Below, in pieces: positions 8,119 through 16,376 of a stretch of 64,000 nucleotides of DNA. Source of the DNA: Kutzneria chonburiensis (lineage in GTDB: Bacteria; Actinomycetota; Actinomycetes; Mycobacteriales; Pseudonocardiaceae); assembly GCF_028622115.1 (NCBI RefSeq), contig NZ_CP097263.1, forward strand, positions 3,596,001 through 3,660,000, read 5' to 3'. The notes under the pieces are model-generated. The model was not told where the DNA came from, did not search any database, and worked only from the letters and a program-made list of their open reading frames with translations. How positions within the stretch are numbered: position 1 is the stretch's first letter; each line of letters starts with the position of its first letter. The translations under genes were made by a program, and so were the position numbers.

Positions 8119-8574
8119 TCAGAACTGCTCGCCGGCCGGCTGCTTGATCGTCACGTTGATGCGGTTGAAGAAGTTCGTGGTGGCGATCATCAGGATGATC
8201 GCCGACAGGCCCTTCTCGTCGAAGTGGTCGGCGGCCTCGTCCCAGACGGCGTCGGACACCGGGTCGACCTGGTCGGCCAGGCGGGTGGCGGCCTCGGTGA
8301 GGGCGAGGGCGGCCCGCTCGGCGTCGGTGAACAGGTCGCTCTCCCGCCACGCCGAGACGCGCAGCAGGCGGTCGGGGCTCTCGCCGGCCTTCTGGGCGCT
8401 GGTCACGCCGGCGTCGACGCAGTAGCCGCAGCCGTTGATCTGGCTGGCCCGCAGGTGCACGAGGTCGAGCGTCGCCTTGGGCACGCCGCCCTGATAAATG
8501 GCCTTGAACAGACCCTGCACACCGGCGACGGTGTCGGGCAGAACCTTGGCCGGGTTGGTCATTCGCGCTGCCAT
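8119..8574 (-). CDS. Carboxymuconolactone decarboxylase / AhpD-like protein
   Basis: This 151-residue protein has the AhpD-type core LVHLRASQINGCGYCVDAG, with the redox CxxC pair followed by a helical region. Such proteins act as alkylhydroperoxidases or as general CMD-fold enzymes. The ATG at 8574 is chosen because AAGGAG lies a few bases upstream; the longer frame from 8682 would overlap the LAL regulator gene. The gene lies just downstream of the LAL regulator on the same strand and could be its target or cotranscribed with it. Confidence 0.85.
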   Translation of the reverse strand: MAARMTNPAKVLPDTVAGVQGLFKAIYQGGVPKATLDLVHLRASQINGCGYCVDAGVTSAQKAGESPDRLLRVSAWRESDLFTDAERAALALTEAATRLADQVDPVSDAVWDEAADHFDEKGLSAIILMIATTNFFNRINVTIKQPAGEQF

Positions 8575-8671
8575 GATCTCGCTCCTTCGTTTGTGCTCTG
8601 TCATCTCACTGACGAGCCGGTGCGAGAGAACGTGACGGGCATCGATGTGACGGCGGACACTCGCGCCGGGG

Positions 8672-11176
8672 TCACGGTCCAAGCGCGTCCCGCAAACCGC
8701 GCCGGCCGGACACGCCGAGCTTCCGGTACACGCTGGTCAGCGCGAATTCCACGCTGCGCGTGGTGACGTACAGCTCGCGGGCTATCTCCTTGTTGGTCCG
8801 ACCGGCCGCCGCCCGCCGCGCGACGAACGACTCCCGCTCGGTGAGCAGCGCCGGATCGGCCAGCGCGAATCGGCGACGTCCCCCGGCCTGCCGCAGTTCG
8901 CGCCCGGCCCGCTCCATCAATGTCACCGAGCCGCAGCGCATCGCCATGTCGTACGCCATACGCAGCACGGAACGGGCCGCCAATTCGTTGCCGGATTCGC
9001 GCAGGCAGCGGCCCCGATCGGCGAGCGCGCGCCCGTACTCCAAACGTGCCGGCGATTCCCGCAGGATGTCGACGGCCTCCGAGAGCAGCTCGGCGTTGCC
9101 GGTCACCACGCCGGCGCCGCGCAGCGCGACACCAACCGTCGACGCCGAGCCCCAGCGCCGCGCAAGGTGCAGCTCACGCTCCACAAGGGACAGTGCACGA
9201 CCACGGTCTCCCAACTCGGCCAACAACAACGCCGCCGTCGACCGCCACGGGCACACCGCAGGGTTGAGGACGCCGCGCTGCTCAAGCCGGCGTCCGCACT
9301 CCAACAGGTCGTGCACGGCACGAATCTTGTCGCCATCAGCGGCACGAAGCCGGCCACGCTGGAACAACACGGTGTCGAACCGTGCCGAGCCCGGGATCTC
9401 GCCGTCCAGACCCTGGGCACTCAACAGCACCGCCGCGCCCTGCGGTTCGTTGACGTCGATCAGAGCACCGATCATCGGCGCGATGGCGGTGACGTGCGGA
9501 TCACGTTGCAGCAGCGTCAATCTTCGCGCCTCACGCAGATCTCCCCGCCGCAGCGCCAGATCGCTGCCCAGCGCGAGGGCCAGTCGAGTCAGCGCCGGAC
9601 GGGACCGTCCCGAGATCGCGGTCATGGCGTTCTCGCACAGTCGCTCGGCCTCGTCGAATTCGTCCATCATGGACAGCGTCGTCACGACGTGCTGCCAGGC
9701 CCGGCGATCCACCAGGTCGGAGCCGGCCGTCACGGGCAGGTTCCGTCCGGTGGCCCGCGCCAATGCGACGCCGGCCCGCACCCGATCGCCTTCCAGCGCA
9801 TGGGACACGGCCGTGATCGCATGCCAGAACCGTTGCCGGCGCGGGTTCTCCGGCAGGGCCGGCATCGACTCCACCACACTCGCGTGTTCAACGCCAATTG
9901 ACAGCGGTGCGAGCTCATCATGAACATTGACCAGCGCCCGGGCGGCATCGACCAGCTGCCCACGCTCGGCCAACTCGTAGGCCAACGTCGCGCTGCCGCC
10001 GGCTTGCGTCAGATGTTCCAGCGCCGCATCGGGATCGGTGTGCACCTCAGCCTCACCGAGCCGAGCCAGCACCGACCGGCGGTCCTCATCGGACAGTGGC
10101 TCGGAGAGCAGCCGTTGCAGGCACTCCGCCGCTCGCTCCGGTTCGCCGTCGCTCATGGCCGTGGCCGCGTGCTCGCGCAGCAGCCGGCACGTCCACTCGT
10201 CGCCGATGGGATCGGTCGCCAGCAACTGATCCACGACGTTCTCGACCGCTGCGCGGCGTCGGTGCAACGCCCGCGCCGCCCGCAGCCGCATCTCCGACGG
10301 AGTTCCCAAGCTCAATGCCACTTCGACCAGTGGAACACTGACTGTGCCGTAGTCGAGGAGTGCTCGACTTGCTGTCCCACAGTCGACGCCGGCCACCGAA
10401 GCCACCAGCGAAAGGTCCGCCGTGCCCAGGATCTCGACCGCCCGACCGACGGCCACGAGCTCCGGCCCCAACGTCGCGGCAATCGTGGCCGTCAGCTCCG
10501 GCGGCGGCTCCCGGCACAGGTCGCCGACGGACGGCCCGTCACACCGCAACAGCTCGGCCACCAGCCACGGATGTCCTCCGGTCATCCGATGAACCAGGGT
10601 GACGTCACCCGGCATCAGCGCCTGGACTGCCGCCTCGTCCAGACGGCCCAAGGGGATCCGATGCGCGTCCCGGGAAAAGTCGCCCAGCCGCCCCGGCAAC
10701 GCCGTCACGATCATCGCCACCGGCAGGTCGGCCAACCGACGGCGCAGATAGTCCAGCAGCCGGCGGGAATCGCCGTCGCCGAGGTCGAGATCGTCCACGG
10801 CGATCAGCACCGGCGCCTTCGCGGCGAGGTCCCGCAGCGCACGGAACAACTCCCGCAGCGCGGCCTGCACCGCCTTGGGGTCGTCGCCTCCGGCGATGCG
10901 GTCCACCACCGGGCCGGCGACCGGCTCGAACAGCTGCGCCGCCAACTCGTACGGGAAATCGCGTTCGACCGCGGAGCCCTGCGCAGCCAGCACCGTGAAC
11001 CCGAGCCCGGCCGCGAGCTCCACACACGCCCTGAGCAGCGTCGTCCGCCCCAGCCGCGGCCCGGCCTCGACGCACACCACGGCCGGCAGCTCGGAAAGCG
11101 CTTGCCGACAGACCGCCAGTTCGGCGTCTCGACCAACACAGGCCTGTCCCACCCGCACCCCGGTCGCTCCCTCCAC
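8672..11176 (-). CDS. LAL-type LuxR family regulator with degenerate P-loop
   Basis: This 834-residue protein has an N-terminal AAA-like ATPase domain, a long tetratricopeptide-like helical middle, and a C-terminal LuxR helix-turn-helix (LTERESFVARRAAAGRTNKEIA). The Walker A motif, normally GEAGIGK[ST], reads AGPRLGRT, so two glycines and the lysine are lost (R44). Walker B (LIAVDDLD) is kept. ATP hydrolysis may be impaired. The start is GTG 11176, or possibly GTG 11155 with GGAGGG upstream. It is divergent from the ECF sigma gene and may act on that or on the AhpD-like gene. Confidence 0.85.
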   Translation of the reverse strand: MEGATGVRVGQACVGRDAELAVCRQALSELPAVVCVEAGPRLGRTTLLRACVELAAGLGFTVLAAQGSAVERDFPYELAAQLFEPVAGPVVDRIAGGDDPKAVQAALRELFRALRDLAAKAPVLIAVDDLDLGDGDSRRLLDYLRRRLADLPVAMIVTALPGRLGDFSRDAHRIPLGRLDEAAVQALMPGDVTLVHRMTGGHPWLVAELLRCDGPSVGDLCREPPPELTATIAATLGPELVAVGRAVEILGTADLSLVASVAGVDCGTASRALLDYGTVSVPLVEVALSLGTPSEMRLRAARALHRRRAAVENVVDQLLATDPIGDEWTCRLLREHAATAMSDGEPERAAECLQRLLSEPLSDEDRRSVLARLGEAEVHTDPDAALEHLTQAGGSATLAYELAERGQLVDAARALVNVHDELAPLSIGVEHASVVESMPALPENPRRQRFWHAITAVSHALEGDRVRAGVALARATGRNLPVTAGSDLVDRRAWQHVVTTLSMMDEFDEAERLCENAMTAISGRSRPALTRLALALGSDLALRRGDLREARRLTLLQRDPHVTAIAPMIGALIDVNEPQGAAVLLSAQGLDGEIPGSARFDTVLFQRGRLRAADGDKIRAVHDLLECGRRLEQRGVLNPAVCPWRSTAALLLAELGDRGRALSLVERELHLARRWGSASTVGVALRGAGVVTGNAELLSEAVDILRESPARLEYGRALADRGRCLRESGNELAARSVLRMAYDMAMRCGSVTLMERAGRELRQAGGRRRFALADPALLTERESFVARRAAAGRTNKEIARELYVTTRSVEFALTSVYRKLGVSGRRGLRDALGP

Positions 11177-11292
11177 CGTTTCACCAAGGGGTCGTACGGG
11201 AAGTCCTCAACCCGCAAAAGAGATGGCGATCGATCACCAGGCGATCCCGGAACGTCGCCCGTGTTAACTTCCGGATCGATCTAGGGAGGGTC

Positions 11293-12186
11293 ATGACCGT
11301 CGACGAGTACGGCACCGTGCGGGCCCACGCGCTGCGGCAGTGCCTCGCCGCCGGGGCCACCGTCGAGGAGGCCGAGGACTGCGTGCACGAGGCACTGGTC
11401 GAACTGCTCGAGGTGGACGACCCGGCGTCCGTGCGCACCCCCGCCGGCTGGGTCGCGACGGTGTCCCGGCGGCGGCTGATCGACCAGCTCCGGCGGCGGT
11501 CCCGGGAACGTGTCGCCGGGCAACGGGAGCCGTCGGCCATCGCCCCGGCCGATCCCGCCGAGCTCGTGGCCGACCGCGACCTCGCACGCTGGCTGGTCCA
11601 GTCCATGACCGAGCTGCCGGTCACCACGCAGGAGGTCTGCGCGGCCATCGGCGACGGAAAGTCGGCGACCGAGGTCGCGTCGGAGCTCGGGCTCAGCGCC
11701 CGGGCCGTCGAGTCGCACCTCACCCGAGCCCGCCGCCGGCTGCGCAAGCTGCGCATCGCCATCGTGCTGCCGGTCGGTGTGTGCTGCGCGCGGGCCCTGC
11801 AACGGTTCGCCGCGCCGCTCGCCTGCGCCGCCGTTGCCGCACCGGTCGCCGCTGTGATGCTCATGCCGACGTCCCCGGTGCCGCAGCCGTCCCCGCCGCG
11901 TGCCGAAGCGCCGGTCGCGATGACCACCGCCCCCACCACGACGCCGCCACCCGCCGTCCCGTCGACAACAACTGTTGTCACAACGGTCCCTACGACAACA
12001 ACCACCGACTCGGCCCCAACACCGGCCGCCCCGCCGCCGGTCACGACCACGACGTCCCACCTCGTTGAACAGGCCCGTGCAGTGGTGCCGAACGTGGACA
12101 ACGTGGTCAAGGACGTCCTGAGCAAGCTGCCGAAGACGCTGCCGCCGCTGCCCGACCTGCCGCTCAAGCTTCCCCTGGGCAACTGA
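11293..12186 (+). CDS. ECF sigma factor with C-terminal membrane segment and Thr/Pro-rich tail
   Basis: This 297-residue protein starts at an ATG with GGGAGGG just upstream. Sigma region 2 covers about residues 8-72 and sigma region 4 about 104-152, with helix-turn-helix SATEVASELGLSARAVESHL. A hydrophobic helix follows at about 172-192, then some 100 residues rich in Thr, Pro and Ala with a final helix. The layout predicts a sigma factor anchored in the membrane with an external tail. No separate anti-sigma gene is adjacent, so the tail may play that role; this is inference. The divergent neighbour is a LAL regulator. Confidence 0.82.
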   Translation: MTVDEYGTVRAHALRQCLAAGATVEEAEDCVHEALVELLEVDDPASVRTPAGWVATVSRRRLIDQLRRRSRERVAGQREPSAIAPADPAELVADRDLARWLVQSMTELPVTTQEVCAAIGDGKSATEVASELGLSARAVESHLTRARRRLRKLRIAIVLPVGVCCARALQRFAAPLACAAVAAPVAAVMLMPTSPVPQPSPPRAEAPVAMTTAPTTTPPPAVPSTTTVVTTVPTTTTTDSAPTPAAPPPVTTTTSHLVEQARAVVPNVDNVVKDVLSKLPKTLPPLPDLPLKLPLGN

Positions 12187-12200
12187 TCTAGGGTGCGGGC

Positions 12201-13046
12201 ATGGTGAACCTACGGGAGCAGATCCTCGCCGAACTGGGTGTCAAGCCGACCGTCGAGCCCAAGGTCGAGATCCGGCAGCGGGTCGACTTCCTCAAGGACT
12301 ACTTGCGTTCCACCCCGGCCAAGGGGTTCGTGTTGGGTATCAGCGGCGGCCAGGACAGCACGCTGACCGGCAAGCTGTGCCAGCTGGCGGCCGAGGAGCT
12401 GCGGGCCGAGGGCCACGAGGCGACCTTCGTGGCGGTGCGGCTGCCGTACGGGGTGCAGGCCGACGAGGAGGACGCGCAGATCGCGCTGCGTTTCATCCAG
12501 CCGGACAGGTCGATCGCCGTGAACGTGAAGCCGAGCGCCGACGCCGTCGCCGCCGAGTCCGCACAGGGCCTGCGTGAGCTGCTGGGCGACGAGCCGAAGC
12601 TGCGGGACTTCGTGCGCGGCAACATCAAGGCCCGTGAGCGGATGGTCATCCAGTACTCCATCGCCGGGCAGCTGAACCTGCTGGTCGTGGGCACGGACCA
12701 CGCGGCAGAGGCGGTCACCGGGTTCTTCACCAAGTACGGCGACGGTGGCGTCGACGTCACGCCGCTGACCGGGCTGACCAAGCGCCAGGGCGCGGCCCTG
12801 CTGCAGGAGCTGGGCGCGCCGCCGAGCGTGTGGCAGAAGGTGCCGACCGCCGACCTGGAGGACGAGCGGCCGGCGCTGCCGGACGAGGTCGCACTGGGCC
12901 TGAAGTACGCCGAGATCGACGACTACCTGGAGAACACGGACGTCGCGCCCGAGGTCGCCGCCCGGGTGGAGTCGGTTTTTATCGCTACGCGACACAAGCG
13001 TTCAGTGCCGGTCACCCCTTTCGACAACTGGTGGCAGCAGAGCTAG
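12201..13046 (+). CDS. nadE: Ammonia-dependent NAD+ synthetase
   Basis: The enzyme amidates nicotinic acid adenine dinucleotide to NAD+ with ATP and ammonia in the cytoplasm. The 281-residue length fits the bacterial NH3-dependent type (about 275), without a glutaminase domain. The ATP pyrophosphatase P-loop SGGQDS is at residues 48-53. Other family marks are [29 protein letters not shown] and PLTGLTKRQ. It starts 15 bases after the sigma factor gene stop and may share its transcript. Confidence 0.96.
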   Translation: MVNLREQILAELGVKPTVEPKVEIRQRVDFLKDYLRSTPAKGFVLGISGGQDSTLTGKLCQLAAEELRAEGHEATFVAVRLPYGVQADEEDAQIALRFIQPDRSIAVNVKPSADAVAAESAQGLRELLGDEPKLRDFVRGNIKARERMVIQYSIAGQLNLLVVGTDHAAEAVTGFFTKYGDGGVDVTPLTGLTKRQGAALLQELGAPPSVWQKVPTADLEDERPALPDEVALGLKYAEIDDYLENTDVAPEVAARVESVFIATRHKRSVPVTPFDNWWQQS

Positions 13047-13080
13047 ACCCCTGCCGCGGCGGCGTGCCAGGGTTGATCAC

Positions 13081-13782
13081 GTGCGCCGTCATGAGCATCC
13101 CTTCGTGCCCTACCGCCCCGCCCGGCCGTCGAACGACGACGCGCTGCGGCGGGGCGAGGACTTCTACCGTCGGCTGGACGAACGCCGCTCAGTGCGTTGG
13201 TTCTCGTCCGATCCCGTGCCACAGCAGGCAATTGAGCTTGCGGTGCGTGCGGCCAACACCGCGCCGAGCGGCGCTCACTTCCAGCCGTGGACGTTCGTCG
13301 CGACCGACGACCCCTCGTTGAAGCGCCAGGTCCGGGTCGCGGCCGAGGACGAGGAACGCCGCTTCTACCGTGAGCGTGACGCCCCGGAGTGGCATGCCGC
13401 GCTGGCCCGGCTGGAGACCGACGAGCACAAGGAGTTCTTGGAGAGCGCTCCCTGGCTGGTCGTGGCCTTCGCGCAGAAGAGCACGCCGCGGCCGGACGGC
13501 TCGCTGCGCAAGAACTACTACGTGAACGAGAGCGTCGGGATCGCCTGCGGGCTGTTCATCGCCGCCCTGCACGAGATGGGTCTGGCCACCCTCACCCACA
13601 CGCCGAATCCCATGGCATTCCTGGCCGAGCTGTTCGGCCGGCCGGCCACCGAACGGCCGTACATCCTGTTCCCGGTCGGCTATCCGGCCGACGACTGCGA
13701 GGTGCCCGACCTGCGTCGGAAACCGCTCTCCGAAGCCCTGGTGGTGATCAGCCAGAACTCGGAGAGCGCTCTCCCACGTTAG
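13081..13782 (+). CDS. Nitroreductase-family flavoprotein, iodotyrosine-deiodinase-like
   Basis: This is a 233-residue FMN enzyme. The FMN phosphate-binding RRSVRWF is at 35-41, with APSGAHFQPW at 61-70 and THTPNPMAFL later. Glu92, Tyr96 and Lys117 match, in identity and exact spacing, the substrate-anchoring Glu/Tyr/Lys triad of iodotyrosine deiodinase (E157, Y161 and K182 in human IYD). A reductive dehalogenase or halotyrosine reductase role is therefore likely. The start is GTG at 13081 with a weak RBS. The gene ends four bases into the convergent TetR gene. Confidence 0.83.
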   Translation: MRRHEHPFVPYRPARPSNDDALRRGEDFYRRLDERRSVRWFSSDPVPQQAIELAVRAANTAPSGAHFQPWTFVATDDPSLKRQVRVAAEDEERRFYRERDAPEWHAALARLETDEHKEFLESAPWLVVAFAQKSTPRPDGSLRKNYYVNESVGIACGLFIAALHEMGLATLTHTPNPMAFLAELFGRPATERPYILFPVGYPADDCEVPDLRRKPLSEALVVISQNSESALPR

Positions 13783-14387
13783 GCCCGCATCAGCCCCACG
13801 ATCGCGTCGATCAGCCCGGTTGCGGCGTCGTGCCAGCTGGACCGGGGCGTCGGGCGGTTCTCGGCCAGCGCGCGTTCCCGCTCGGCCGTCATCTGCACGA
13901 TCAGGTGCCGCGCCATGTCGTCCCGTTCGGCGCGTACCGGCTTGGGCAGGTCGGGCAGGCACCGGTTGATGCCGTCGAGCACGGCCTGGAGGCTGGGCGA
14001 GGCGAGCGCCTCGTCGACCATCACGCCGTGCAGGTCGGGATCGGTCATCACCTGGGCCGCGAACCGCGCGTACCAGGTGGGGCTGCCGAGCGCTTCGAGG
14101 TGCGCGGTCGACGGCCGGACCAGGCAGGCGACCCAGACCCGCAGGTCGATGGAGTCGACGGCTTCGTCAACCATGACTGCACGCAGCCGTTCCATCTCGG
14201 CCATGTGCCTGCGCACGATGGCCCGCACCAGGTCCGCCTTGGTGCCGAAGTGGTAGCCGACGGCGGTGTTGTTGCCCTGCCCCGCGGCTTCGCTGATCTG
14301 CCGGTTGGACACAGCGATCACGCCGTACTCGGCGAACAGCCGTTCCGCCGCCGCCAGAATCGCCTCGCGTGTCGCCTGCGCCCGCAC
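13779..14387 (-). CDS. TetR family transcriptional regulator
   Basis: The product has 202 residues, starting at GTG with GAGGAG seven bases upstream. The helix-turn-helix (about residues 6-52) includes VSNRQISEAAGQGNNTAVGYHF. The start lies 11 bases after the P450 stop, and its RBS lies in that gap, so the two genes form an operon. The likely target is the large dyad at 15625-15652 in front of the P450. Confidence 0.88.
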   Translation of the reverse strand: MRAQATREAILAAAERLFAEYGVIAVSNRQISEAAGQGNNTAVGYHFGTKADLVRAIVRRHMAEMERLRAVMVDEAVDSIDLRVWVACLVRPSTAHLEALGSPTWYARFAAQVMTDPDLHGVMVDEALASPSLQAVLDGINRCLPDLPKPVRAERDDMARHLIVQMTAERERALAENRPTPRSSWHDAATGLIDAIVGLMRA

Positions 14388-14398
14388 CGATCAGCTCC

Positions 14399-15601
14399 TC
14401 ACCATCGCACCGGCAGGGCGCTCAGCCCGCCGACCACCAAGCCTTCCACTCGACGGAGATCTTCCGCCGGCACCGCCAGCTCCAGCGAGGGGACCCGGTC
14501 CAGCAGCACGTCGAGCACCGTCTGCAACTCGATGCGGGCCAGCGCCTGGCCGAGGCAGGAGTGCGGGCCGGCGCCGAAGGTCAGGTGCGGGTTGGGCGTG
14601 CGGGCGAGATCCATCTCGTCGGCCCGGGCGAACGCCGTCTCGTCCCGGTTGGCCGCCGCCATGTCGCACAACACCGTGGTGCCGCTGGGAATCCGCTCCT
14701 CGCCGACCTCCACGTCCTCGTCGACGTAGCGGACCATGCCGAAGCCGAGGTTGGCGTCGAAGCGCAGCGCCTCTTCGACGGCCGTGCGGACCAGGGACCG
14801 GTCGGCCAGCAGCCGTTCCCAGCGGGTGCGGTCGGCCAGCAGCATGCCGGTCATCTTGGCGATCATGTTGGCCGTCGTCTCGTGCCCCGCCGCGAGCAGG
14901 CCCTGCCCGGTCGCGACCAGCACCGCGTCGGACATCGGCTGCCCTTCCGCGTCCGTCGCCCGCACCAGCTCGCTGAGCAGATCGTCCCCCGGCTCACGGC
15001 GGCGTTCCGCGACATGCTCGGCCATGTACGCCGCGAACTCGCGCATGGCCGTGTCCGTCTCCTGCTGGGTGTAGCGCGTCAGGTTGAGCATGTTGTCCGA
15101 CCAGTGCGAGAAGCGGTCGCGGTCGGTCGAGGGGACGCCGAGCAGGTCGCAGATCACCCACACCGGCAGCGGGAAGGCCAGGCCCGACTTCAGGTCCGCC
15201 GGCGTGCCCTTTGCTTGCATCTCGTCGATCAGCTGGTGGGCCATCGCCTCGATACCCGGCCGCAGCGCCATGACCCGCTTCGCCGTGAACCACTTGCTGA
15301 TCATCCGCCGCCAGCGCAGGTGGTCCGGTCCCTGCTGCGGCAGCACCGTCGACATCTCGCTGTTGAACAGCCCGCCCGACTCCGTGTCCGACAGCCGCGC
15401 CGCGTCCGGCGCATCCAGCCGCCGGCCGAACCGGTCGTCCGACAGGATCTGCCGCACGTCCGCGTACCGGGTCAGCAGCGTCGCCCCGTCCCCGCTCGGC
15501 AGCGTGACATGGGCAACCGGACACCGTTCTCGCAGCTCAGCCCACTCAGCGGGCGGTTCGAGGGCGGCCGGCCGGGGCAGCGGATAGCTCAGATTCTCCA
15601 C
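14399..15601 (-). CDS. Cytochrome P450
   Basis: This is a 400-residue soluble bacterial P450. The I-helix oxygen-activating motif is AGHETT, the K-helix ExxR is EEALR, and the haem-ligand loop is FGAGPHSCLGQALARIEL. The frame runs open to 15844, but family length and similarity begin near GTG 15601. That GTG sits at the predicted transcription start of a -35/-10 pair, so translation may be leaderless. Substrate and redox partners are unknown; no ferredoxin gene is nearby. It is cotranscribed with a TetR repressor. Confidence 0.88.
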   Translation of the reverse strand: MENLSYPLPRPAALEPPAEWAELRERCPVAHVTLPSGDGATLLTRYADVRQILSDDRFGRRLDAPDAARLSDTESGGLFNSEMSTVLPQQGPDHLRWRRMISKWFTAKRVMALRPGIEAMAHQLIDEMQAKGTPADLKSGLAFPLPVWVICDLLGVPSTDRDRFSHWSDNMLNLTRYTQQETDTAMREFAAYMAEHVAERRREPGDDLLSELVRATDAEGQPMSDAVLVATGQGLLAAGHETTANMIAKMTGMLLADRTRWERLLADRSLVRTAVEEALRFDANLGFGMVRYVDEDVEVGEERIPSGTTVLCDMAAANRDETAFARADEMDLARTPNPHLTFGAGPHSCLGQALARIELQTVLDVLLDRVPSLELAVPAEDLRRVEGLVVGGLSALPVRW

Positions 15602-15607
15602 GTTCCC

Positions 15608-15636
15608 AGTGAAGACCCGAGGTAGATTTAAGTCAA
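15608..15636 (-). promoter_or_regulatory. Probable P450 promoter
   Basis: Reading the minus strand, TTGACT (15636-15631) and TTCACT (15613-15608) are 17 bases apart. Transcription would begin near GTG 15601. The -35 lies inside the operator dyad, as expected for repression. Confidence 0.4.
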
Positions 15637-15652
15637 GCGCCTGACTTAAATC
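15625..15652. promoter_or_regulatory. Operator-like perfect inverted repeat in front of the P450
   Basis: GATTTAAGTCA (15625-15635) and TGACTTAAATC (15642-15652) are perfect 11-base arms around a six-base centre. It is AT-rich in a GC-rich setting and overlaps the P450 -35. The likely binder is the TetR at 13779-14387. Confidence 0.72.
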
Positions 15653-15710
15653 GAGGAGGGGTGGGCAGCGGGGGGATGCGCGGGCAAAGCCGGGTGGGGG
15701 GTAGGGACGA

Positions 15711-15944
15711 GTGGCAGAGCCGGTGGACCGGGGGACCCAAGCGGAGCCGGGCGGCCCGGCGCCGGGGCAGAGGGCCGCCAGGTCCGCCCATCTGATCAGC
15801 GAACTGGTCGAAGCCGCGGATGACCGGGCGCTCTCGCGGATCATCGGCCGCTACGCCCGGCTGAACCTGTTGCTGTTGGATGAGCTGGGCTACGTCCAGA
15901 TCGGCGTTTGGCGACCCACGACTTCACCGCACACATCCCGGTAA
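15711..15944 (+). pseudogene. Remnant of an IS21-family istB helper ATPase
   Basis: The segment encoding HLISELVEAADDRALSRII and RYARLNLLLLDELGYVQI (about 15783-15905) matches the middle of IstB, the AAA+ helper of IS21 transposases, including the Walker B region LLLLDELGY. Similarity stops abruptly at both ends. The P-loop and the C-terminal part are missing, and no istA is nearby. It is a decayed insertion-sequence fragment. Confidence 0.7.
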
Positions 15945-16019
15945 CCGGTACCCAATCCTGCCGGCTACGCACCAGTAAACCGCTCGCCGCAAGCGCGCGA
16001 GCTGGGGGATGCTCAGCGG

Positions 16020-16286
16020 ATGGCGATCTGGGAGCACGACGGGCAGATGTTCGAGTACATCTCGACCTACTGCCTTCCGGAGGACGCATGGCACCACGAA
16101 GTGACCGGCCTGTCCGCGTCGGCCTACATCTGCCTCGTGATCCCGGACCTCACGCCCGACGGCCCATTCACACCAGCGCCGCCTGACAACGCCACGCTCC
16201 GCTTCTTCGACAGCACGATTCCCTGGCCGATCTGGACCAAGTTCATGACCGCTGTTCAGGATTCACGACACTTTGCGGAGGGATAG
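16020..16286 (+). CDS. Small conserved hypothetical protein
   Basis: This is an 88-residue acidic soluble protein, rich in Trp and Pro, ending FFDSTIPWPIWTKFMTAV. The pattern (a short antiparallel-looking domain with VIPDLTPDGPFTPAPP) resembles a small family of actinomycete hypothetical proteins. The RBS is weak (GGGGGA about ten bases upstream). It precedes a strong hairpin. Function unknown. Confidence 0.5.
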   Translation: MAIWEHDGQMFEYISTYCLPEDAWHHEVTGLSASAYICLVIPDLTPDGPFTPAPPDNATLRFFDSTIPWPIWTKFMTAVQDSRHFAEG

Positions 16287-16329
16287 CGGAGCGGTGGGTG
16301 GGTTGCGAGGCTGCGGGCGACGAAAGCAA

Positions 16330-16358
16330 GAGGGGTCGGCCTGGGTGGCCGACCCCTC
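16330..16358. terminator. Bidirectional hairpin terminator
   Basis: Perfect 12-base arms (16330-16341 and 16347-16358, core GGGGTCGGCC/GGCCGACCCC) enclose a five-base loop, between the convergent ends of the 88-residue gene and the subtilase gene. It is the strongest simple stem in the window. Confidence 0.75.
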
Positions 16359-16376
16359 CCCTTCACCGCCCTGCGG

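Noticed and set aside
7911-8147. Small plus-strand ORF in the gap after NDH-2
   Set aside because: Pro/Thr-rich with no family signal, and it crosses two hairpins and overlaps the AhpD-like gene.
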